DNA from: Comamonadaceae bacterium
Lineage (GTDB): Bacteria; Pseudomonadota; Gammaproteobacteria; Burkholderiales; Burkholderiaceae_C
Reading direction: 5' to 3'
Assembly (NCBI GenBank): GCA_947461325.1
Contig: CANHLD010000075.1
Coordinates: 1 to 8,085 of the forward strand
Length of the DNA stretch: 8,085 nt
Shown: positions 1 to 4,375 of the stretch, piece after piece
Numbering within the stretch: position 1 is the first letter of the stretch
Layout of the letters: each line of letters begins with the position of its first letter
Program-made: the position numbers and the translations under genes
Notes under the pieces: model-generated
What the model saw: only the letters and a program-made list of their open reading frames with translations
Databases searched by the model: none
What the model was told of the DNA's origin: nothing

Positions 1-432
1 CGTTGGGCGGCTGAACAGGCAACATCCGCTGGGCGGGAGGTATTGATCGAACCGATCAACACCCGTGATATCCCGAATTTCTTCTTGAACCGACAAGACG
101 ATGCACATGCCATCGTGCAAGAAGTGAACATGCCTAACCTGAAAGTACAGTTTGACCTCTACCACTGTCAAATTGTCGAAGGTGACGTCGAAAACAAAAT
201 CCGCCATTACTTGCCCAACGGGCGTGTGGCGCATTTGCAAATTGCAGGTGTTCCGCAACGCCATGAACCAGATACAGGCGAATTAAATTATTCAGTGCTT
301 TTCAACACCATTGAACAAATATCAAAGGAAACCGGTTGGGACGGTTGGTTGGGCTGCGAGTACCGCCCTGCACTGGGCGCAGTCACTGGCGGCACCTCAG
401 GTGGATTGAACTGGATGAGGAAACTGAGTTAA
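1..432 (+). CDS. hyi: Hydroxypyruvate isomerase, C-terminal part (5' end outside window)
   Basis: This is the last 143 residues of a TIM-barrel isomerase of the Hyi/OtnI family, which interconverts hydroxypyruvate and tartronate semialdehyde in cytosolic glyoxylate or glycerate metabolism. The reading frame is open from base 1, so the TTG at 43 is internal and not a start. Visible family motifs, numbered from the window edge, are LIEPIN (catalytic Glu at 17), QFDLYHCQ (Asp52 and His55, metal ligands), HLQIAGVPQRHEPD (Gln80) and GWLGCEYRP (second catalytic Glu at 120). Members are usually about 260 residues, so roughly 115 N-terminal residues lie upstream. A glyoxylate carboligase or tartronate semialdehyde reductase gene is a common upstream neighbour but cannot be seen here. 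The closely related 2-oxo-tetronate isomerase (OtnI) is the main alternative. The gene ends 1 bp short of a convergent gene, and no terminator is visible. Confidence 0.85.
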   Translation, partial: RWAAEQATSAGREVLIEPINTRDIPNFFLNRQDDAHAIVQEVNMPNLKVQFDLYHCQIVEGDVENKIRHYLPNGRVAHLQIAGVPQRHEPDTGELNYSVLFNTIEQISKETGWDGWLGCEYRPALGAVTGGTSGGLNWMRKLS

Positions 433-433
433 T

Positions 434-694
434 TCAGTTATTTAACTTCGCCGTGTCATGCGCATGGTAAGCAACATCAAAGGTTTTGGCTTTGCCCATG
501 TAATGCCTGTCGATTCGCCACTCTTTCAAAATATCGATAGAAAATGCAAAATCATCGTGCGTCAATTCATACAGCTTTTGAGTCGGAAACTCTTTATTTG
601 ACTCTAAAGAAAGTATCAATTGGGTTAAAAACTGGGCGAACGGTTGAGTTGGGTCTTTTTCAATGACTCTCTTGGCTTTCTTGATAGCACGCAT
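434..694 (-). CDS. Conserved-looking hypothetical protein, 86 aa
   Basis: I do not recognise this family. The product is a small soluble protein with no signal peptide or membrane segment. It starts with a basic helix (RAIKKAKRVIEK) followed by amphipathic helical segments, and near its end has an aromatic/charged patch, KEWRIDRHYMGKAKTFD. The start is well supported: ATG at 692-694 is preceded by AGGAG (complement of 702-706) with a 7-nt spacer. The gene converges on the hydroxypyruvate isomerase gene, with the two stop codons almost touching, and is divergent from the XRE regulator gene. A TATAAC -10-like element lies on this strand at the complement of 781-786, without a good -35. The AT-rich divergent region with several dyads could let the XRE protein control this gene too, which is inference. 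Confidence 0.7.
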   Translation of the reverse strand: MRAIKKAKRVIEKDPTQPFAQFLTQLILSLESNKEFPTQKLYELTHDDFAFSIDILKEWRIDRHYMGKAKTFDVAYHAHDTAKLNN

Positions 695-827
695 TCAAAT
701 TCTCCTGCAGTATGGTTAATCCACGCATAGACTGAAGTTAACACAGAAACTGCTGTGAAATATGACAAGTATCAATCACAGTTATATGCACAACCAGAAT
801 TCAATAGCTGTTGTGAATCAAAAAAAC

Positions 828-855
828 TTGAAATAACTTCCCAAAATGCTATAGG
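828..855 (+). promoter_or_regulatory. Candidate sigma-70 promoter of the XRE regulator gene
   Basis: TTGAAA at 828-833 and TATAGG at 850-855 are separated by 16 bp, and TG at 847-848 gives an extended -10. The predicted transcript would start near 862, leaving a leader of about 57 nt before the ATG at 919. The -10 matches only 4 of 6 consensus bases, so this is a moderate prediction. Confidence 0.4.
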
Positions 856-872
856 TATTTTCAATAGAAAGT
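856..872. promoter_or_regulatory. Operator-like dyad, copy 1 (TATTTTC-N4-GAAAGT)
   Basis: TATTTTC (856-862) and GAAAGT (867-872) form an imperfect dyad with a 4-nt centre (TTTC-AATA-GAAA core). It lies directly downstream of the predicted -10, over the expected transcription start. The same two words recur without the spacer at 902-914. This is a plausible repressor site for the adjacent XRE protein, which is inference. Confidence 0.35.
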
Positions 873-901
873 TCTGTCAAAATAGCAATGTTGAAATTTA
901 C

Positions 902-915
902 TATTTTCGAAAGTA
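902..915. promoter_or_regulatory. Operator-like dyad, copy 2, over the ribosome binding region
   Basis: The sequence is TATTTTCGAAAGTA, a 14-bp dyad with a perfect TTTCGAAA core and one mismatched pair. It overlaps the weak GAAAG ribosome binding site (909-913) 5 nt before the XRE gene's ATG. CTATTTT (901-907) is also complementary to AAAATAG (879-885), so the leader RNA could fold into a 7-bp hairpin near the start. Autoregulation is inferred, not shown. Confidence 0.35.
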
Positions 916-918
916 CCT

Positions 919-1350
919 ATGAGCACATTTGCCAATCAATTGAAATCTGAAATTGCACGCATATCCAAAAAAGAAATCAAAGCAGAAAACGCTGCATTAA
1001 AAAAGGCTTCGTCTCAATACCGCTCTGACATAGCCGCACTCAAGCGACGATTGGCAGCAATCGAATCTGCGCTGGGAAAACTTGGCAAACAAACAGGCAA
1101 AGCCATCGACACCCAAGCGCCATCGCAGGAAGACAAACCACTGCGATTCAGACCGGATGGTTTTGCCAGTCTGCGCAAAAAACTCGGCATCACTGCAAAC
1201 GAAATGGGCACCTTGCTTGGGGTGACAGGTCAGTCGGTTTACAAGTGGGAAAAAGGCACTGCCAAGCCCCGCGCCAGTCAAATGAAAGCCATTGCTGCCG
1301 TCAGGCAAATGGGCAAAAAAGACGTGACGGAACTGCTCAGCGCAGAATAG
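919..1350 (+). CDS. XRE-family helix-turn-helix regulator with N-terminal coiled coil, 143 aa
   Basis: This is a cytosolic DNA-binding protein. Residues about 3-56 are Lys/Glu/Ala-rich with heptad-like spacing (KKEIKAENAALKKA, then IAALKRRLAAIES), consistent with a coiled coil for oligomerisation. A Pro/Gln-containing linker follows. Residues about 82-130 form a Cro/CI-type HTH with the motif TANEMGTLLGVTGQSVYKWE, including the WEKG signature after the recognition helix. The start at 919 follows a weak GAAAG site 5 nt upstream, and no better upstream start exists. The gene has its own candidate promoter and a strong terminator, so it is probably monocistronic. Two dyads of related sequence flank its transcription and translation starts, suggesting autoregulation. 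No toxin partner is next to it, which argues against a toxin-antitoxin role. Its target genes are unknown; the divergent 86-aa gene is one candidate. Confidence 0.85.
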   Translation: MSTFANQLKSEIARISKKEIKAENAALKKASSQYRSDIAALKRRLAAIESALGKLGKQTGKAIDTQAPSQEDKPLRFRPDGFASLRKKLGITANEMGTLLGVTGQSVYKWEKGTAKPRASQMKAIAAVRQMGKKDVTELLSAE

Positions 1351-1364
1351 ATTAAATGTGATGT

Positions 1365-1399
1365 AAGCCACCCATCTGTCAAATTGACACCAATGGCTT
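1365..1399 (+). other. Nested hairpin in the 3' UTR of the XRE gene
   Basis: AAGCCA (1365-1370) pairs with TGGCTT (1394-1399). Inside it, TGTCAA-A-TTGACA (1377-1389) is a perfect 13-bp palindrome. The two stems are separated by an asymmetric internal loop of 6 and 4 nt. The element lies between the XRE stop codon and the intrinsic terminator, so it could be an mRNA-stabilising hairpin or part of a 3'-UTR-derived RNA. As DNA, the inner palindrome could also be a protein-binding site. Confidence 0.4.
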
Positions 1400-1413
1400 G
1401 ATAGATACTTCTT

Positions 1414-1454
1414 AAAACCAGGTTCACATCTCCTTTTGTGAACCTGGTTTTTTT
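1414..1454 (+). terminator. Strong intrinsic terminator after the XRE gene
   Basis: A perfect stem is formed by AAAACCAGGTTCACA (1414-1428) and its complement (1437-1451). It has an 8-nt loop (1429-1436) and a run of seven T at 1448-1454. The A-rich 5' arm and T-rich 3' arm also make it partly usable from the opposite strand. Confidence 0.9.
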
Positions 1455-1474
1455 ATCACTCAAGGACCAGTCAC

Positions 1475-1540
1475 ATGCCCATTGCACCGCCGAAGCGCCA
1501 AGATAACCAAGTCTTTTTTCTTCACTGTCGAAGGATGTGA
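1475..1540 (+). CDS. Possible 21-aa small ORF (doubtful)
   Basis: ATG at 1475 is preceded by AAGGA (1462-1466) with an 8-nt spacer. The reading frame encodes a short basic, Pro-containing peptide that begins MPIAPPKRQDN and stops at 1538-1540. It begins only 20 bp after a strong terminator, and no promoter is evident in between. It may be a leader peptide, the remnant of a decayed gene, or chance. Confidence 0.15.
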   Translation: MPIAPPKRQDNQVFFLHCRRM

Positions 1541-1565
1541 ACATACGATGCGGCGCAGATCAGTT

Positions 1566-1600
1566 GGTGAGTCTAAGCCGCGAGTTCAATTAGAGTCACC
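1566..1600. repeat. Imperfect inverted repeat, 11-bp arms
   Basis: GGTGAGTCTAA (1566-1576) and TTAGAGTCACC (1590-1600) are reverse complements except for one central G/G mismatch. They are separated by 13 nt. No T-run follows, so it is not a terminator. ATTAGA recurs 13 bp further on (1589-1594 and 1602-1607). It lies 76-110 bp upstream of the amidohydrolase start and is best read as a regulator site or an RNA hairpin. Confidence 0.55.
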
Positions 1601-1675
1601 CATTAGACAATCAATGAATCATGTAGGGCTGAGAACGAAAATAATATCGACATCTCTTCTTTTGAAAAAACAGCT

Positions 1676-3370
1676 ATGAATGAATCTGTACAAATCGATA
1701 CGCTGATACGCGAAGCTTTGGTGTTTGACGGTACTGGCAGCGAGCCCATCATCAGCGATGTGGCGATTGCAAATGGGCGTATTGTGGCCATAGGATCTTC
1801 GTTGAACTTGAATGCCAAACACATTGTGGATGCCAAAGGATTGGCGCTGATGCCGGGCATCATCGATTCGCATACGCATTTCGATGCTCAAATCACCTGG
1901 GACAGTTATGTACGTCCCTCTCCCGCCATGGGCGTGACGACCGCGATCATCGGTAACTGCGGATTCACCATTGCGCCTTGTAGACCGCAAGACCGTGAGT
2001 TGACCATGCGTAACTTGACCCAAGTCGAGGGCATGTCGTTGGATGTATTGCAACAAGGCATCACTTGGGACTTTGAAACATTCCCTCAGTATCTGGACAT
2101 GCTTCAAAAAAAGCGTTGTGCCATCAACATCGCGGCCTATATAGGTCACTCTTCCGTTCGGACTTGGGTCATGGGTAACGAAGCCAATAAACGGGTAGCG
2201 ACAGCTGAAGAAATCAGCGAAATGGCACATATCGTGCGTGAAGCCATGGCTGCAGGTGCCATAGGTTTTGCCAGCAGCACCAGCCCAGCGCACAACGGTG
2301 AAGGAGGTTTGCCGATGCCTTCTCGCCTGGCTGACGATGAAGAAATGATGCGCTTGACCCTAGCCATGAGCAGCCAAGGCGGTGGCGTCTACATGGTAAC
2401 CAAGGGCGGGCAAATGCCCATGTCATTTTTGCAATCCTTGTCGCAAAAAAGTGGACGCCCTGTCATGGTGGCGGCGTTGCTTCACAACAGCACCAACCCG
2501 GAGGTGGTGTTCAAAGACCTCCAAGCCATTTCTGAAGCCAACGACCAAGGCATTGCGTTGATCGGGCAGGTTTCATGCTGCCCGCTCACCATGGATTTCA
2601 CATTCGCATCTGCCTACCCGGTGGAAGGTTTGGCGAGTTGGAAACCTGCCATGGGACGCACACATGCTGAATTGAAAGTCTGTCTGGCTGACCAAGCGTT
2701 CAGACACAACGTGAAAAATGAACTTGCGCAAACCTCCACATTCCGTTTATTCAATAACGAATGGGACAAAGTACATGTGGTGCAAACATTTGATGAGAAG
2801 CATTTGCCTTATGAGCAACGCAGCGTCGCTGATCTTGCGGCTGAAATGAAAGTGGATCCGTTGGACTTTGCGCTGGACTTGGCCTTGTCTGAAGACTTGC
2901 AAACCGTTTTCACCGCGCAATTACTCAACAGTGACACGCAAGCTGTAGCAAAACTATTGAACCATCCGCACAGTCTGGTTTCACTGAGCGATGCAGGAGC
3001 GCACCTGACGTTTTTCAACGATGCCGGTTTCGGTCTGCATTTACTCGGGCACTGGGCGCGCGATCTGGGCATCATGTCTATGGCACAAGCGGTGTACAAA
3101 CTCACAGCGCAACCGGCAGCTGTTTTAGGTTTGAAAGAACGCGGACTGATCCGCCAAGGCTATGCCGCTGACTTGCTATTGTTTGACCCTCAAACAGTGG
3201 GACGAGGCCCTAAACACCGAGTTTTTGATTTACCCGGCGGCGCTGCTCGCTTAAACACCCTCGCATTGGGTGTGCATGCGGTGTGGGTCAATGGGTATCT
3301 TGTCGCAGACGGCAACGGGATGATCGAAACCGCTGAATTGGCCGGCGAACTACTCACAGAGTTCAACTGA
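1676..3370 (+). CDS. N-acyl-D-amino-acid deacylase-like amidohydrolase, 564 aa
   Basis: This is a metal-dependent hydrolase of the amidohydrolase superfamily, D-aminoacylase-like branch, expected to cleave an amide of an N-acylated amino acid or related compound in the cytosol. Residues 1-60 form the small beta-sandwich part (LIREALVFDGTG). The metal motif is GIIDSHTHFD (His66, His68), followed by IGNCGFTIAP with Cys95, the bridging-Cys position of D-aminoacylases. GHSSVR is at about 157-162, and LSDAGAH at 437-443 carries the catalytic/metal Asp439. The C-terminal sandwich (GLIRQGYAADLLLFDP, then a VNG turn) is complete. The protein is longer than classical ~480-aa D-aminoacylases, and its central region (GQVSCCPLT) lacks an obvious His that I would match to the usual second-metal ligand, so the substrate is uncertain. 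The start is the first in-frame ATG after a stop at 1604; no clear Shine-Dalgarno is present. The upstream leader has a large inverted repeat, and no strong terminator follows. Confidence 0.85.
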   Translation: MNESVQIDTLIREALVFDGTGSEPIISDVAIANGRIVAIGSSLNLNAKHIVDAKGLALMPGIIDSHTHFDAQITWDSYVRPSPAMGVTTAIIGNCGFTIAPCRPQDRELTMRNLTQVEGMSLDVLQQGITWDFETFPQYLDMLQKKRCAINIAAYIGHSSVRTWVMGNEANKRVATAEEISEMAHIVREAMAAGAIGFASSTSPAHNGEGGLPMPSRLADDEEMMRLTLAMSSQGGGVYMVTKGGQMPMSFLQSLSQKSGRPVMVAALLHNSTNPEVVFKDLQAISEANDQGIALIGQVSCCPLTMDFTFASAYPVEGLASWKPAMGRTHAELKVCLADQAFRHNVKNELAQTSTFRLFNNEWDKVHVVQTFDEKHLPYEQRSVADLAAEMKVDPLDFALDLALSEDLQTVFTAQLLNSDTQAVAKLLNHPHSLVSLSDAGAHLTFFNDAGFGLHLLGHWARDLGIMSMAQAVYKLTAQPAAVLGLKERGLIRQGYAADLLLFDPQTVGRGPKHRVFDLPGGAARLNTLALGVHAVWVNGYLVADGNGMIETAELAGELLTEFN

Positions 3371-3452
3371 CTATTTAAATAGCTTTCGCTGAAAAAATGG
3401 TCAGCCTTTGATGCCAACTCATGTTCTTGAAGCTCAAAGTGGTTTCATAAGC

Positions 3453-3809
3453 CTAGTTACAAATGGCATGGTTACCTGGTATGGGTACGGCCATTCCAAA
3501 AATAAAATCATCTTTCATTATGCTAAAGACTTTGCAGGATTTGTTACCCACGGGTGTTGAGAAAATCATGTTGCATTGCTCAAAGTCCCCCTGACCTCTG
3601 CCCCATTCGGTTTTCACAAATCGTATTTTGTTTATCGGCACCTTAAATTCTCGTGCCACTCCCGCAATGTCATGTTTGCTGTAGCCCTTGATCAACTTGC
3701 AATTTTCTTGGGTCACAAAAAGCATTTCTGGTTGGGTGCGTGAGTAAGCGAACCACGATAAACCCATCAGCAATATAAAAAGGTATTTGATACTTCGCCC
3801 CTTATCCAA
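3453..3809 (-). CDS. Exported four-cysteine hypothetical protein, 118 aa
   Basis: I do not recognise this family. Residues about 8-22 (YLFILLMGLSWFAYS) after a basic MDKGRSIK form a signal peptide or membrane anchor. There is no lipobox cysteine. The remaining ~95 residues form a compact domain with four cysteines (37, 79, 92 and 117), suggesting two disulfides and a periplasmic location. The start is uncertain: the longest frame opens with TTG at 3807-3809 without a recognisable ribosome binding site. A stop lies five codons upstream, and the only nearby ATG (Met15) would cut the signal segment. The gene is convergent with the amidohydrolase gene and divergent from the small membrane protein gene. 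A TTAACG-N18-TATAAA promoter-like pair lies on this strand at the complement of 3854-3883. The function is unknown. Confidence 0.6.
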   Translation of the reverse strand: MDKGRSIKYLFILLMGLSWFAYSRTQPEMLFVTQENCKLIKGYSKHDIAGVAREFKVPINKIRFVKTEWGRGQGDFEQCNMIFSTPVGNKSCKVFSIMKDDFIFGMAVPIPGNHAICN

Positions 3810-3853
3810 GAAGTGTTTATTTTATTCAGGTAGAAGCCATCGCAATTTAATGA

Positions 3854-3883
3854 TTTATAGTAAATGCATGAAATGGTCGTTAA
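3854..3883 (-). promoter_or_regulatory. Candidate promoter of the exported four-cysteine protein gene
   Basis: On the minus strand TTAACG (complement of 3878-3883) and TATAAA (complement of 3854-3859) are 18 bp apart. The -10 overlaps a plus-strand TATAGT at 3856-3861, so the two divergent small genes may share or compete for this region. The -35 is only 4 of 6, and the element lies partly inside the opposite gene. Confidence 0.25.
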
Positions 3884-4131
3884 GAATCTTAATGTTGGTG
3901 ATAGCAACTTTGGTGTTTACGCTTTTGTTGTTCTTCTCTACACTGGCTCTGCTACTTGCTTTGTTGCGCTGGCTGATCACAGGTCAAAAACCAAGCTTGA
4001 CCATGCATACGAATGCCTACCAGCAATGGAAAAACACGACTTCACGGCGACATCGCACGTCTTACCATACCGATGATGTGATAGAGGCTGAGGTGCGTGA
4101 AGTACCTAGGGATTCCAACCGTTTGCCCTGA
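3868..4131 (+). CDS. Small single-span membrane protein, about 87 aa
   Basis: The product has a hydrophobic segment at about residues 6-33 after a basic MKWSLR, then RWLITGQKP and a basic, His/Arg-rich cytosolic-type region. It ends in an acidic DDVIEAEVREV motif followed by a short basic tail. This layout suggests an inner-membrane protein with its C-terminus in the cytosol. I recall similar small proteins with D-V-I/V-D/E-x-E-x-REV tails in Burkholderiales, none with a known role. The start is not certain: ATG at 3868 gives the most natural N-terminus, ATG at 3850 would add six residues, and a TTG at 3787 would overlap the divergent gene. None has a good ribosome binding site. A TATAGT at 3856-3861 would place a transcript start close to 3868, making a leaderless message possible. 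Confidence 0.6.
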   Translation: MKWSLRILMLVIATLVFTLLLFFSTLALLLALLRWLITGQKPSLTMHTNAYQQWKNTTSRRHRTSYHTDDVIEAEVREVPRDSNRLP

Positions 4132-4169
4132 TAAGATGGAATTTCTTAGCAATTTTGGCGAGGTCTCCT

Positions 4170-4319
4170 ATGCGCATCAATCCCTCATCGGTTCGTGAGC
4201 AAGTTCCTGTACAAAAACCCAAACCCCAAGCCCCCAAAAAAGCGATCAGAGAAGACCGTCCGCCGCCTGAAGTCAAAAGCCCGCCGCCTCCCAAAAATCG
4301 AATCGACATCAAAGCTTGA
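4170..4319 (+). CDS. Small Pro/Lys-rich hypothetical protein, 49 aa
   Basis: ATG at 4170 is preceded by GAGG (4160-4163) with a 6-nt spacer, one of the better ribosome binding sites in the window. The frame runs to a TGA at 4317-4319. The peptide begins MRINPSSVREQVPV, and then alternates Pro, Lys and charged residues (KPKPQAPKKA, RPPPEVKSPPPPKNR). It is basic, with no hydrophobic segment, so it is probably an extended or disordered cytosolic protein. It starts 38 bp after the small membrane protein gene on the same strand, and the two may form an operon. No family is recognised. The biased composition means homology searches may miss it; the ribosome binding site and proline-rich reading frame are the main evidence. 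Confidence 0.65.
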   Translation: MRINPSSVREQVPVQKPKPQAPKKAIREDRPPPEVKSPPPPKNRIDIKA

Positions 4320-4320
4320 G

Positions 4321-4357
4321 TTGACATTATTTCTATCAAGCGAACTCATTCAATGAG
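4321..4357 (+). promoter_or_regulatory. Promoter/operator region of the symporter gene
   Basis: TTGACA at 4321-4326 is a perfect -35 word located right after the small proline-rich gene. CTCATT-C-AATGAG at 4345-4357 is a perfect 13-bp palindrome where the -10 should be, and no good TATAAT match is present at 16-18 bp. A regulator binding the palindrome, possibly as an activator compensating for a poor -10, is inferred. GGAG at 4364-4367 then serves the ATG at 4376. Confidence 0.4.
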
Positions 4358-4375
4358 ACCAGTGGAGCATCTTCT

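Larger units (their letters stand above)
1455..1675. other. Non-coding stretch between terminator and amidohydrolase gene
   Basis: I see no convincing gene in these roughly 220 bp. The stretch holds a 21-codon ORF at 1475-1540 (+) with a well-placed AAGGA at 1462-1466, but it ends at a TGA and resembles nothing I know. It also holds a large imperfect inverted repeat at 1566-1600 and a second ATTAGA copy at 1602-1607. A TAATAT -10-like word at 1642-1647 has no good -35. It is probably the regulatory leader of the amidohydrolase gene. Confidence 0.5.

Noticed and set aside
761..776. FNR-like site (TTGATACTTGTCAT on the minus strand)
   Set aside because: Only the left half matches TTGAT-N4-ATCAA; the right half is too poor.
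1278..1544. 88-aa minus-strand frame across the XRE gene end and terminator
   Set aside because: It runs through a near-perfect intrinsic terminator and the XRE coding sequence, and has no supporting ribosome binding site or motif.
1551..1600. tRNA-like words (AGATCAGTTGGTGAG like a D-arm, GCGAGTTCAATT like a T-arm)
   Set aside because: Only about 8 nt separate them, there is no anticodon arm, and the D-stem would not pair. The stretch is better explained by the inverted repeat at 1566-1600.
1482..1679. 65-aa plus-strand frame leading into the amidohydrolase start
   Set aside because: It begins at a TTG without a ribosome binding site, has no recognisable domain and is in a different frame from the amidohydrolase.
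1619..2293. 224-aa open frame on the minus strand
   Set aside because: It lies antisense to the amidohydrolase gene, which has clear family motifs. The translation is rich in His, Arg and Thr with no recognisable fold, as expected of a shadow frame.
3411..3560. 49-codon plus-strand ORF starting at ATG 3411
   Set aside because: It is mostly antisense to the exported four-cysteine protein gene and has no ribosome binding site.
4106..4339. 77-aa Gly-rich minus-strand frame
   Set aside because: It is antisense to the 49-aa proline-rich gene; Gly runs opposite Pro codons are an expected artefact.
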